DNA from: Brevibacillus laterosporus
Lineage (GTDB): Bacteria > Bacillota > Bacilli > Brevibacillales > Brevibacillaceae
DNA: 64,000 bases
Reading direction: 5' to 3'
Assembly: GCA_007833815.1 (NCBI GenBank)
Contig: CP033464.1
Coordinates: forward strand, 1,222,501-1,286,500
Part shown: positions 46,604-55,630 of the stretch, in pieces
Layout of the letters: each line of letters opens with the position of its first letter
How positions within the stretch are numbered: the stretch's first letter is position 1
Notes under the pieces: generated by a model
Databases searched by the model: none
What the model was told of the DNA's origin: nothing
The model's input: only the letters and a program-made list of their open reading frames with translations
Translations under genes and position numbers: made by a program

Positions 46604-47210
46604 TATCGTTGGCATTTATTTGGCGGCAGGACAAAGTACCCGAATGGGTTCGGATAAACTTCGACTTCCATTGGGGCCTATGAATTTGGGAAATTATGCG
46701 TTGGCAGCGGCCCTAAGCTCCGAGTTGGATTATGTTGCGATAGTATCGAATGACGCTACGGTAGATTGGATAGACAGCACATTTTACCAGGAGCCGATTC
46801 ATCGGAAATGGTCCGTATATCACTGCTCTGAAGCATACTTGGGGCAAGCGCATTCCCTACGGTACGGTGTACGGGCTGCACAAGCTATGGACGCGGCAGC
46901 CGTAATGATTTTACTGGCGGATCAACCTTTTATTACAAAAGTGATGATCAATGAGCTACTATTTCATTATCAAGCTATCACCAACATTGGTTTCGTGGCC
47001 TCGAGGTATGTCGGTTTGGCAAGACCGCCGGTTATTTTTGCTCAGCGAATGTTTCCCGACCTCCTGCGATTGCAGAACGACCAAGGTGCGAGGCAGCTTA
47101 TTCGCAAAGAAACATCGGGATTTTACATCGATTTCACAATGCCGGACCTATTCATGGATGTGGATACTGCTGAAGATTACAGGGGTTTATTGGAACTTTG
47201 GAAATCTTGA
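46590..47210 (+). CDS. Molybdenum cofactor nucleotidyltransferase (MocA/PucB-like)
   Basis: 206 residues. The GT-A fold signature LAAGQSTRMGSDKLRLPLG (about 12-30) and ADQPF match MobA/MocA enzymes, which attach CMP or GMP to molybdopterin. In this operon it most likely makes the cytosine dinucleotide form used by xanthine-dehydrogenase-type enzymes. Its 3' end overlaps the convergent FUSC gene by 34 bases. Confidence 0.9.
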   Translation: MKRNNIVGIYLAAGQSTRMGSDKLRLPLGPMNLGNYALAAALSSELDYVAIVSNDATVDWIDSTFYQEPIHRKWSVYHCSEAYLGQAHSLRYGVRAAQAMDAAAVMILLADQPFITKVMINELLFHYQAITNIGFVASRYVGLARPPVIFAQRMFPDLLRLQNDQGARQLIRKETSGFYIDFTMPDLFMDVDTAEDYRGLLELWKS

Positions 47211-48199
47211 ATCACTTGTTCAGCATTCATATATAACGCAAGCGGGTATAGATCGTTTCTCATATGGACGGGGACTTTTATTTGCAGAACGGATTCCGTG
47301 GAAATGGAGCTAAAAGTTCCGGGTTCATCCAACCCTTTTTTCCATTGCTTAACAAGCTTCGCTAACTCGTTTAAATGATCGGTCCATATTCGTTGATTCT
47401 CTTTTGCTAAATTGCCGCTTTCGGACCATTTGACAAAAACTCGTATCATGTCGGCAAGATTGGCATATCCAGACCGAAGCGGATGCATTTGCCGAGTCAG
47501 TTGTTTCAAGGCAGTGCGTTTTTTTGTGCCTAATGGATTGTAACGCAAGCCTTGCTCCGCTTTATCCAGCTCGGTTGTCGCCTGATGAAGCTCCTGAAAT
47601 AACGATTGCAATTTTGTTTGCAAAGCATGAGCTTGATTGGAGGGACAGCCTTCTTTAATCCAAAGCGCAGTATTTGTAAAATGATTGGATAGATGATCAG
47701 AGAAAAGGACCATCTTTTTTCGGGCTTTGTTAACGGAGTCGGGAGGGAATAACATAATATGGATCACTATGGCGACGACTGCTCCAATAATCGTATCGCG
47801 TATCCGATCCAGGGGATAGCTCGGCATTTTGCTTTGAAAGTACATGACCAATAAAATGCTGAGAGCAACTTGCACCAAGATGGCATGATCCAATTTCAAC
47901 CACGTTACGAAGAGAGCCCCAACAAACAGGAGGAGGCCTATACTCCAACCATTTATGCCGATAATAGGCGCTATCAACGCAGTAAAAAGGACACCGGCAA
48001 TGGTTCCCAAAACACGCTGCCATGCAAATTGTATGGATTTTTCGACAGATAATTGAATTGATAAAATGACCGTTAGAGGAGCAAGATACGGGTGCTTGGA
48101 CCCAGCCCATTCCGCAAGTTCCCATGACAGAGCTGAAGCTAGCGGGATTTTCCATACAACCCCTTTGTATTTGATAAAATCCATCATTTTATTCTTCAT
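47177..48199 (-). CDS. FUSC/aromatic-acid-exporter-like membrane protein
   Basis: 340 residues with six hydrophobic segments in the first ~150 residues (SWELAEWAGSKHPYLAPLTV, GVLFTALIAPIIG, ILLVMYF) and a C-terminal helical cytosolic domain (EKSIQ... and later the Arg/Lys-rich HQATTELDKAEQGLRYN). This is the FUSC/ArAE family, linked to export of aromatic acids. ATG follows AAGGAGCG. Convergent with and overlapping the molybdenum hydroxylase operon; a functional link is only suggestive. Confidence 0.82.
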   Translation of the reverse strand: MKNKMMDFIKYKGVVWKIPLASALSWELAEWAGSKHPYLAPLTVILSIQLSVEKSIQFAWQRVLGTIAGVLFTALIAPIIGINGWSIGLLLFVGALFVTWLKLDHAILVQVALSILLVMYFQSKMPSYPLDRIRDTIIGAVVAIVIHIMLFPPDSVNKARKKMVLFSDHLSNHFTNTALWIKEGCPSNQAHALQTKLQSLFQELHQATTELDKAEQGLRYNPLGTKKRTALKQLTRQMHPLRSGYANLADMIRVFVKWSESGNLAKENQRIWTDHLNELAKLVKQWKKGLDEPGTFSSISTESVLQIKVPVHMRNDLYPLALYMNAEQVIQDFQSSNKPL

Positions 48200-48778
48200 T
48201 TTGTTCGCTCCTTCTTATATATCCATTCATAATGACACTGCCGGAGAAATGAATGAATTGCCAGGAATCGTTGAAGCCAAATACACATAAGTGAGTGCGG
48301 TTTCATAAGTCAGTCCTACCCACTTCATGGGAGCCTTACTCCCCAATTGGCCACTTGTTCCGTAGGGAAAGAAGTGGGGATGAGCGGAGTCCAGATGGTT
48401 TTCGGGAATACGCGACAGCAATAGCAAGCAAACACTTGCCTACTGTCTCTGCTGGTAATGATCGATACTCTATCCTTTAGTTTTCCATTGCCCTTATAGT
48501 TAGGATTATCAAATACGGGTCTCGTATTCATGAGAGATTCAATTTCTCGTTGTCGATTTTGGTGTTAGAACGTGTAGGGGAGAGCAGGCTGCATTTGAGG
48601 CACTTGTACTGTATGCTAACTGCAAAGTTTGAAAGGAAAAAAGTGTTATTGTATCCAATGCTTATTTTTATTGCGGGAAATATCGCAATCGCATCGCGCC
48701 ATTTAATGGAATAACGAAAATAAGTCCTAAAATCGCTCATAGCTTGTTGAACTAATGCACCCGTTCAAGGAGAATCTA
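48200..48778. other. Gene-poor stretch of about 580 bases
   Basis: Several short open frames exist on both strands, none with a good start, ribosome site or recognised similarity. Part of it (48230-48430, minus strand) reads TYVYLASTIPGNSFISP-like protein sequence and may be a remnant, but this is weak. It contains the promoter of the FUSC gene. Confidence 0.4.
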
Positions 48779-49372
48779 CTAATCATTTAATCCCTTTCCA
48801 TTGAGAATTTGCTGCATACATTTTTCAACCCTTGACTCTCGAGTTTTGGATTGTTTGGGTTGAGAAAAATAAAGAATGTATGCTCTTTGCCGTCCCGGCG
48901 TCAATGCGTCAAAAGCAGTTTTCAAGGCAGGAATTTCATCGAATTTATTTTGAAGTTCTTCAGGAATTATGAATTCTGTATTCTTTTTAAAATTCACTTC
49001 CAAACCGGCTTTTTCAACTTCAGTGGCTTCATAAATATAGGCTTTCAAGATGGGTTCCATCTCGACTATTTCTTGAACATTGGTGAACCGAATCTGGCGC
49101 GCCGCCTGTACATTCTCCGTTTGTTGGATTAGAATCCCATGGGCATCCTTTAACAAGGCACCTTTGTGAAACAGAAGCGCACAATATTCTTTAAAACCAT
49201 GTATTAAAACTATGTTTTTTTTCTCAAACGTGTAACAAGGATGCATCCACTTAAATTCTTCGGTCAGCTCACAGTCAAGAACGATATTTCTCAATTTCTC
49301 ATACTCTTCCTTCCACTTTTTAGCTTTACTTAAAAATTCATCAACCTTAGGATTCATTTTACTATTTGTCAT
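48779..49372 (-). CDS. YdeI/OmdA-family protein (DUF1801-like)
   Basis: 197 residues. The N-terminal part (VDEFLSKAKKWKEEYEKLR, LTEEFKWMHPCYTFEKKN, FKEYCALLFHKGALLKD) is the DUF1801/YdhG fold, and the C-terminal part (IPEELQNKFDEIPALKTAFDALTPGRQRAYILYFSQPKQSKTR, here shown in pieces) matches the OmdA/YdeI tail. ATG 49372 is taken because GAGGAG lies 11 bases upstream. The biochemical role is not established for the family. Confidence 0.85.
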   Translation of the reverse strand: MTNSKMNPKVDEFLSKAKKWKEEYEKLRNIVLDCELTEEFKWMHPCYTFEKKNIVLIHGFKEYCALLFHKGALLKDAHGILIQQTENVQAARQIRFTNVQEIVEMEPILKAYIYEATEVEKAGLEVNFKKNTEFIIPEELQNKFDEIPALKTAFDALTPGRQRAYILYFSQPKQSKTRESRVEKCMQQILNGKGLND

Positions 49373-49544
49373 CAAGGAACACTCCTCTTCAATTTTTCGA
49401 ACAGCTGACTGTCAAGCAGACCTGGCTTGGAAAGGTACAGGGAGCTTATGTCGCTATTCTGCCACGTTACTTTAAGTATATTTTTTCACAATCTCTTCTA
49501 AAATGTAACATAGATATCCAATTTTCTTGATGAAAGTAAAAAAT

Positions 49545-49597
49545 CTCCACACATAATTGGTACGTTTTTCAGTACCAAGATGAATCGAAGTGTGGAG
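49545..49597. terminator. Hairpin between two minus-strand genes
   Basis: CTCCACAC (49545-49552) pairs with GTGTGGAG (49590-49597), and an inner stem TTGGTAC / GTACCAA closes an 8-base loop. It lies just past the end of the deacetylase gene and is its probable terminator. Confidence 0.6.
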
Positions 49598-49622
49598 TAT
49601 CACTCGGGTCAAGAATTGTTAT

Positions 49623-50453
49623 TTACCCAGCCGGGAGATCCAATAACTCGGGGATCGTGACTAGCTTAACGCCGTCATTTCTAAGTTTCTTGATTATTTC
49701 GGGTAGTGCATGGACCGTGCCGGATAAATCTTCTCCGATCCCTCCACCCGAGTGTTGCAGGACAATAGACCCCGGTTGTACCTGTGCTAGAATATTGGTT
49801 TTGACCTGCTCAGCACTTAATCCCTTCCAATCCAACGAATCGACATCCCAGTTTATTATTTTTTTGTGCTCGCTTGCCAACCATAGAATTTGGTCTTCGC
49901 TTATACTTCCATACGGAGGTCTGATGAACGTTGGCTTATATCCTGTAAAGGAACGAATCAATTCATCCGTTTTGATGACTTGATCCCGGAAATCTGCATC
50001 GCTTAATGTGGGGAAATTCGGATGGTTGTATGAATGGTTCCCCAGGACATGGCCTTCCTTGACCATTCTTTGCATGATTTCGGGGTGGGCTTCGACCCGA
50101 TTTCCCACCACGAAAAACGTCGCTCTTACGCCCTCTTGTTTCAAAATATCGAGAATCTGAGGGGTAAAACAGTCATCTGGTGCGTCGTCGAAGGTTAAGG
50201 CGACTTCGCGTTTCGACGCTGATCCCCTAAGCAAAAAGGTGCTTTTGTATTTTTCACGTAAATCCGCTAGCGTTAATGGATGGGGATTACGTATGATCCC
50301 TTCTCCACCGTCCATTAAATTTGGCGTACGGGAGGATTGTATAGTGCTGTTTTTTATTCCTTCCGACTTAGGCGGTAGTGAGTTGTTTTTATATTGAGTA
50401 CAGCTGGAGCATATTATCAATACGAATAAAGGGATTATCCAATTTGCTTTCAT
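49623..50453 (-). CDS. Polysaccharide deacetylase lipoprotein (CE4)
   Basis: 276 residues. Signal peptide with lipobox-like CSSC (Cys about 17). The NodB/CE4 domain (about 75-270) has motif 1 TFDDAPD, motif 2 HSYNHPN (metal His pair), motif 3 RPPYGS, motif 4 DVDSLDW and motif 5 IVLQHSGG. These enzymes remove N-acetyl groups from peptidoglycan or other glycans using a divalent metal. ATG 50453 follows AAGGAG; the frame is open upstream without a site. Confidence 0.92.
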   Translation of the reverse strand: MKANWIIPLFVLIICSSCTQYKNNSLPPKSEGIKNSTIQSSRTPNLMDGGEGIIRNPHPLTLADLREKYKSTFLLRGSASKREVALTFDDAPDDCFTPQILDILKQEGVRATFFVVGNRVEAHPEIMQRMVKEGHVLGNHSYNHPNFPTLSDADFRDQVIKTDELIRSFTGYKPTFIRPPYGSISEDQILWLASEHKKIINWDVDSLDWKGLSAEQVKTNILAQVQPGSIVLQHSGGGIGEDLSGTVHALPEIIKKLRNDGVKLVTIPELLDLPAG

Positions 50454-50494
50454 CACGTAAAGACTCCTTGTTGGTTTTATTTGAAATCCAACAT

Positions 50495-50722
50495 TTAGAC
50501 TCCCCGTCTTTTTGAGGGATATACGTAGGCTTGGAACCATTTTTGAATTGGTTCATAAAAATGAAGGATATGGGCGCAGGAAGGCGGCCCTTTAATGCGA
50601 GGCCATTGTCCGTCTTTGGAAGTGTGAACCATAATGCTTATCACGTAATTTGGTTCCACTACTACACAGATCCCTTCTATGTTTCTAGTGAATGTTTTTG
50701 CACCAGATCCAAAGGGAGGACC
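50495..50722 (-). pseudogene. Partial gene, N-terminus missing
   Basis: On the minus strand a 75-codon open stretch reads GPPFGSGAKTFTRNIEGICV and ends LHFYEPIQKWFQAYVYPSKR before the stop. It is protein-like but no good start or ribosome site is seen; a stop codon lies just upstream. Likely the tail of a degraded gene, perhaps co-oriented with the deacetylase. Family not recognised. Confidence 0.45.
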
Positions 50723-50852
50723 TTAATTTGATATAGCGTAAACTTGCAATAACGAATATAATTTGTTCTAGGTAAACTTTTTTTCCTGATTTCAAAAAAC
50801 GACATAAAGTAAATATTTACATAAGGAAAAACTTCATATGGTATTGGAATGG

Positions 50853-51021
50853 GTGTATTTGTTTTAATAACGAATACGTAAAAAGGGAAGCCGGTGCAAA
50901 TCCGGCATGGTCCCGCCGCTGTAAGGGTGAGTCCTATGCAAAAAAGTCACTGGATAGTATCTGGGAAGACGCATGGAGACGATGAACCTAAGTCAGAAGA
51001 CCTGCCCGTTCTAAAAATGCT
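50853..51021 (+). ncRNA. Cobalamin (B12) riboswitch
   Basis: Conserved core in order: AAAAGGGAAGCCGGTG, AAATCCGGC, GGTCCCGCCGCTGTAAGGG (L5 region), GTCACTGG, GGGAAGACG, GATGAACCTAAGTCAGAAGACC (B12 box, ending CTGCC). It lies 160 bases before the ABC transporter operon. Adenosylcobalamin binding normally shuts off expression, so the operon should be on when B12 is scarce. The spacer with GGTTGGAAATCC followed by eight T near 51108-51128 is a possible terminator of the expression platform. Confidence 0.93.
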
Positions 51022-51180
51022 GTTAGACCTACGGGAGATAGGGAGGTGTTAGATTGCTATAAGACCAATTTGTTCTTAGACTATAGGCATTTCTGACCTT
51101 TTTAATCTGGTTGGAAATCCTTTTTTTTGTATTTCAACATTTTTCGAATGGTTAAAATTATATAGGAAAGGTGAGAAAAT

Positions 51181-52809
51181 ATGTTTATAAAACGGTCTAA
51201 ATTAGTCCCTTTTTTTGTTGGACTGCTAGTGATTCTAACATTCGTTATCACTGGTTGTAGCACCACAGCAAAAGATCAAGAAAATATATCAAATAAAGAT
51301 AAATCAAAAGTTCTTACGTTTTCCTGGTCCGGAGATATTGGCGACTTAAATCCTCATACATATTTTCCGAATCAATGGTTTTCGCAGGCTATGGTATATG
51401 AATCTCTTGTTTACTACGGTGAAGGCGGAGAACTTAAACCCTGGTTGGCCAAAAGTTGGGATGTATCGAAAGATGGAAAAGAATATGTGTTCCATCTGAG
51501 GGAAGATGTTACATTTTCAGATGGTTCACCATTTAATGCTTCAATCGTCAAGAAAAACTTTGATACCGTTTTAGCTAATGCCCCACAACATGAATGGATG
51601 GCATTAATAAACCAAATTAAAAACACAGAGGCAGTGGATGAATTTACATTTAAACTGACTTTGCACAAGCCATATTACCCAACTCTTCAAGAACTCACTT
51701 ACATCAGACCTTTAAGATTCGTAGGGGAAGCTGCTTTTCCTGACAGTCAAAACACATTTGGTGACGGACTCAAGTCTCCGATTGGCACAGGTCCGTGGGT
51801 ACTAAGCAAATATAAGAAAAATGAAGAGGCTGTATTTACAAGAAACGAAAAGTATTGGGGAACGAAACCGAAAGTAGACAAGGTGGTTGTTAAAGTCATT
51901 CCTGACGGTGAGTCTAGAGTCTTAGCTTTTGAGAAAAAGGAAATCGATCTTATTTTTGGTAACGGGGTCATTAGCCAAGATTCATTCCAGTTTCTAAAGG
52001 AATCAGGAAAATATGAAACCAAATTATCAGAACCTACTGCTACAAGGGCGCTGCTTTTTAATACGAACAAAGCGCTCAAAGACCTCAAATTACGGTTAGC
52101 TATCCAACATGCTTTTAATAAACAGGCTGTAATCGATCATATCTTTTACGGGACGGAAAAAAAGGCTGACACTTTGTTTGCACCTACTCTTCCTTACACA
52201 AAGATTAATGTAAAGCCGTATGAATACAATGCAGAAGAAGCGAAACAGTTATTGGATGAAGCAGGTTGGAAACAAGTAAACGGAAAACCATTCCGAGAGA
52301 AGGATGGAAAAACATTACAACTAGAATTGATGTTTATTAGTTCAGACAACATCCAAAAGGCGATCGCGGAATATGCTCAAGGTGATTTTAGAAAACTGGG
52401 GATAGATATTAAGTTGACTAGTAAGGAAGAAGAGAATTTTTGGGCAACGGCGAATCAAGGAAGTTTTGATTTATTATTTACGGCAAGCTGGGGTGTCCCG
52501 TTTGATCCACATTCCTATTTATCTGCAATAACGACAACTTCGGAAGGTGGAAGTCCGGATTACAAAGCTCTATTAGGGCTACCAGTAAAGAAAGAATTAG
52601 ATGGAAAAATCAAGGAAGTATTAGTAAGTACAGACGAAGCAAATAGAAAAATGTTATATAAAGATATTTTAACTACATTGCACGAACAAGCTGCTTACTT
52701 ACCAATATCTTATCAGTCTAATGTAGCGGTTTATCATAAAAATATTAGCGGAGTTAATTTCTTGCCTCAAGATTACGAGGTACCTTTCACTTCCATTGAT
52801 GTTAAGTGA
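51181..52809 (+). CDS. Family 5 extracellular solute-binding lipoprotein (NikA/OppA-like)
   Basis: 542 residues with a lipoprotein signal (TFVITGC, Cys26). The SBP_bac_5 domain shows DGKEYVFHLREDVTFSDGSPF and later GTGPWVLSKYKKNEEAVFTRNEKYW. The family brings nickel, peptides or other ligands to the membrane. Because a cobalamin riboswitch controls the operon, the likely cargo is cobalt or a corrinoid precursor rather than peptide (inference). AAAGGTGAG precedes the ATG. Confidence 0.92.
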   Translation: MFIKRSKLVPFFVGLLVILTFVITGCSTTAKDQENISNKDKSKVLTFSWSGDIGDLNPHTYFPNQWFSQAMVYESLVYYGEGGELKPWLAKSWDVSKDGKEYVFHLREDVTFSDGSPFNASIVKKNFDTVLANAPQHEWMALINQIKNTEAVDEFTFKLTLHKPYYPTLQELTYIRPLRFVGEAAFPDSQNTFGDGLKSPIGTGPWVLSKYKKNEEAVFTRNEKYWGTKPKVDKVVVKVIPDGESRVLAFEKKEIDLIFGNGVISQDSFQFLKESGKYETKLSEPTATRALLFNTNKALKDLKLRLAIQHAFNKQAVIDHIFYGTEKKADTLFAPTLPYTKINVKPYEYNAEEAKQLLDEAGWKQVNGKPFREKDGKTLQLELMFISSDNIQKAIAEYAQGDFRKLGIDIKLTSKEEENFWATANQGSFDLLFTASWGVPFDPHSYLSAITTTSEGGSPDYKALLGLPVKKELDGKIKEVLVSTDEANRKMLYKDILTTLHEQAAYLPISYQSNVAVYHKNISGVNFLPQDYEVPFTSIDVK

Positions 52810-52845
52810 AGTGGGGATATGTAAAAATGACTGAAGGAGTACTAA

Positions 52846-53784
52846 ATGGGTTGGTTTATTGTTAAACGTCTCACAAGTTTACTGCCAATATTATTTGGAA
52901 TTTCTCTTATCACTTTTATTCTGCTCCACCTAACTCCTGGGGATCCGGCCGTAGCTTACTTAAGGGCGTCACATATTCCTCCAACAGATGAGGCAGTGGC
53001 TTTTCTTCGCGCAGAGCTGGGACTGGACAAACCCCTTTATATCCAGTATGTAAATTGGTTGGGAAAAGTGGTGCAATTGGATTTAGGGATATCTTATGTG
53101 TCGAAGAAATCTATATGGGACGAAATCATGCTACATTTCTTCCCAACAGTTCAACTAGCATTTGCTTCATGCATCCTTATTATTGTTAGTAGTTTACCTA
53201 TAGGAATGATTTCTGCTTTTTACAAGGGAAAATTGGTTGATCAGTTTAGCAGAATAATTGCCTTTGTTAGTGTTTCGATGCCTGCTTTTTGGTTCGGATT
53301 TCTATTAATTTATTTTTTATCGGTAAAGTTAGATTTATTTCCCGTATTGGGAAGAGGAACTTTTGTCCATCTAGTGCTTCCCTCCTTGACATTGGCTTTT
53401 CCTTATATAGGTACATATATGCGATTGCTTCGCACTAGTACGCTAGAAAATTTGAATGAACCATTTGTAGTGTATGCTAGAGCGAGAGGGCTGCGCGAAA
53501 GACTAATCGTTAGTAGGCATGTCTTAAAAAAGTCCTTATTACCCGTGTTAACTGGACTTGGTATGAGTCTTGGAAACATGTTAAGCGGAGCCGTGATTGT
53601 TGAAACCGTCTTTGCTTGGCCGGGTATGGGATCCTTATTTGTTACTTCTATTTTACATCGAGATTATCCGATGATTCAGGGTTGTTTATTGTTTATGGGT
53701 GTGATCTTTGTAGTATGCAATCTCCTCGTGGATATTGCATATGCTTTCCTCGACCCCCGTATACAATGGGAAGGAGGGCAATAA
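52846..53784 (+). CDS. ABC transporter permease (NikB/DppB-like)
   Basis: 312 residues with six membrane segments; the N-terminal signature SLITFILLHLTPGDPAVAYL and the EAA-type loop VVYARARGLRERLIVSRHVLKKSLLPVL are typical of DppB/NikB permeases. ATG 52846 follows CTGAAGGAG. Ends 2 bases before the partner permease. Confidence 0.92.
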   Translation: MGWFIVKRLTSLLPILFGISLITFILLHLTPGDPAVAYLRASHIPPTDEAVAFLRAELGLDKPLYIQYVNWLGKVVQLDLGISYVSKKSIWDEIMLHFFPTVQLAFASCILIIVSSLPIGMISAFYKGKLVDQFSRIIAFVSVSMPAFWFGFLLIYFLSVKLDLFPVLGRGTFVHLVLPSLTLAFPYIGTYMRLLRTSTLENLNEPFVVYARARGLRERLIVSRHVLKKSLLPVLTGLGMSLGNMLSGAVIVETVFAWPGMGSLFVTSILHRDYPMIQGCLLFMGVIFVVCNLLVDIAYAFLDPRIQWEGGQ

Positions 53785-53786
53785 GA

Positions 53787-54617
53787 GTGTTGAAAAATGT
53801 GAAGCGAAGGCTGTTGTCACATAAGCTTATGATCATTAGCAGCATAATTATTTTCTTCCTGATAATATTAGCTCTTTTTGCCCCCTTTTGGTCTCCTAAT
53901 GATCCGTATCTGGTTGATATCACTCATAAACTGCTAGGTCCTTCCTTCGAGTTTCCGTTGGGGACTGATCATTTAGGGAGATGTATATGGTCTCGATTAA
54001 TCTATGGGACACGGACCTCGTTGGGAACAGCTTTCCTTGTCATGGGATTGACCATGATTATTAGTATCCCGATCGGTATTTATGCAGGCTTTAGAGGTGG
54101 TTGGGTTGACTATCTCTTCATGCGAATTTGTGATATTCTCATGGCATTTCCAAGCTTGCTTTTGTCCTTAGCTTTGATCGGAATCTTGGGGCCTGGTCTT
54201 GGAAATCTGATTTTGGCGATGGTACTAGTCCAATGGGTTTTTTATGCTCGCGTCATACGAGGAATGGTTCTTAGTGTAAAGGGGCAACACTTTGTCTTAG
54301 CAGCCAAAGTATGCGGGACACCAAAGCTAGTCATTGTCATAAAACATATTTTACCTACCATTATATCTCAGGTTGTCGTATTAGCCTTTATGGACATCGG
54401 AGGAATTGTTTTAGCCATTTCTGGTCTCTCATTTCTAGGTCTTGGCATACAGCCGCCAGGGGCAGAGTGGGGAATGATGATCAATGACAGTAAACCGTTT
54501 TTTAGAAATAACCCTTCATTGATGCTGTACCCAGGTATGATGATCTTAATCTTCGTGATCTCTTTCAACTTGTTCGGAGAAGCCTTGAGGGATGCTTTAG
54601 ACCTAAGAAGAGAGTAG
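53787..54617 (+). CDS. ABC transporter permease (NikC/DppC-like)
   Basis: 276 residues with six membrane segments. DppC-type features: N-terminal LALFAPFWSPNDPY, GTDHLGRCIWSRLIYGTRTSL and the EAA loop AAKVCGTPKLVIVIKHILPTI. GTG start at 53787 chosen because AAGGAGG lies 9 bases upstream; the frame is open further up inside the previous gene but without a site. Confidence 0.92.
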   Translation: MLKNVKRRLLSHKLMIISSIIIFFLIILALFAPFWSPNDPYLVDITHKLLGPSFEFPLGTDHLGRCIWSRLIYGTRTSLGTAFLVMGLTMIISIPIGIYAGFRGGWVDYLFMRICDILMAFPSLLLSLALIGILGPGLGNLILAMVLVQWVFYARVIRGMVLSVKGQHFVLAAKVCGTPKLVIVIKHILPTIISQVVVLAFMDIGGIVLAISGLSFLGLGIQPPGAEWGMMINDSKPFFRNNPSLMLYPGMMILIFVISFNLFGEALRDALDLRRE

Positions 54618-54639
54618 AAGGGAGGATGGAAGATGGAAG

Positions 54640-55605
54640 ATGGGACAACGCCCCATTTTAGCTGTAAACAATTTGAATATAGTTGTAGCAACACCGCATG
54701 GGGTGACTCAGACTGTCAATGATGTAAGCTTTGAAATAGAGGCTGGGAAAGTGTTAGGTCTCGTCGGAGAGAGCGGATCAGGGAAAACGATGACGTGTAT
54801 GTCTTTGTTAAATCTTTTCCCCGATAAGGCAAAGGTGGTAGAAGGGAGCATCAAGTTTAGAAATACAAACATTTTAACTTGTTCAGTAGAAGACATGAGA
54901 AAAGTGAGAGGTAGCGAAATCGCTTTCATAATGCAAAACCCTATGACCGCCTTTAATCCTGTAAGGACAATTGGGCGGCATTTTATTGAAACGATTAGAA
55001 CTCATCTGCCTATCACGAAGCAACAAGCGCGGAAAATGGCTGTGGCGTATTTGGAAAAAATGGATTTGCCTAATCCAGAGAATCTATTGAAACAATATCC
55101 ATTTCAGCTAAGCGGCGGGATGCTGCAGCGAGTAATGATTGCGATCACGATGTCTTTACATCCATCTATCCTTATTGCCGATGAGCCCACGACTGCACTC
55201 GATGCGACAAATCAACTCCAGATTTTGAAACAGTTGGATAGGGTAAGAAAAGAATACGATACAGGTATTTTATTAGTTTCACACGATCTAGGGGTAATTG
55301 CTCAGTTGGCTGACGAAGTGGCTGTAATGTATGGCGGGTATATCGTTGAGAAGGCACCAGTGTTGAAGTTATTCAATCGCCCGATGCATCCGTATACCCG
55401 AGCCTTGTTACAATCCAGACTTGGATTAACGAGAAGAAAGATAAAGAGTGTAAAACGTGTCAGCTTTTCCCCTCCCAATCTACTAAATAGAGAAAATACT
55501 TGTCCATTTTTAGAACGATGCGAGGATGCAGATCACACTTGTGCAAATAACAAACCTGAATTGAAGGAGTATGAAAAAGATCATCTAGTACGATGTGTAA
55601 AATGA
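54640..55605 (+). CDS. ABC transporter ATP-binding protein (NikD/DppD-like)
   Basis: 321 residues. Walker A GESGSGKT (about 48-55), Q-loop MQNPMTAFNP, signature LSGGMLQR, Walker B ILIADEPTTALD, and the C-terminal oligopeptide-type extension with four Cys (CPFLERCEDADHTC and a later C). The extension may hold an iron-sulfur cluster, as proposed for some Dpp/Nik ATPases. Confidence 0.93.
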   Translation: MGQRPILAVNNLNIVVATPHGVTQTVNDVSFEIEAGKVLGLVGESGSGKTMTCMSLLNLFPDKAKVVEGSIKFRNTNILTCSVEDMRKVRGSEIAFIMQNPMTAFNPVRTIGRHFIETIRTHLPITKQQARKMAVAYLEKMDLPNPENLLKQYPFQLSGGMLQRVMIAITMSLHPSILIADEPTTALDATNQLQILKQLDRVRKEYDTGILLVSHDLGVIAQLADEVAVMYGGYIVEKAPVLKLFNRPMHPYTRALLQSRLGLTRRKIKSVKRVSFSPPNLLNRENTCPFLERCEDADHTCANNKPELKEYEKDHLVRCVK

Positions 55606-55630
55606 CGATAAAGAGTTGGGTGAATGAAGA

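Noticed and set aside
47870-48155. Additional genes opposite the FUSC gene
   Set aside because: Shadow frames; the FUSC frame has clear membrane segments and family similarity.
48227-48740. Several short frames on both strands
   Set aside because: No ribosome sites, no recognisable similarity, and they conflict with each other.
50531-50731. Plus-strand 66-codon frame
   Set aside because: The minus-strand reading of the same stretch looks more protein-like, and the plus frame has no ribosome site.
53616-53786. Upstream extension of the second permease into the first permease gene
   Set aside because: No ribosome site upstream, and the family N-terminus begins at 53787 behind AAGGAGG.
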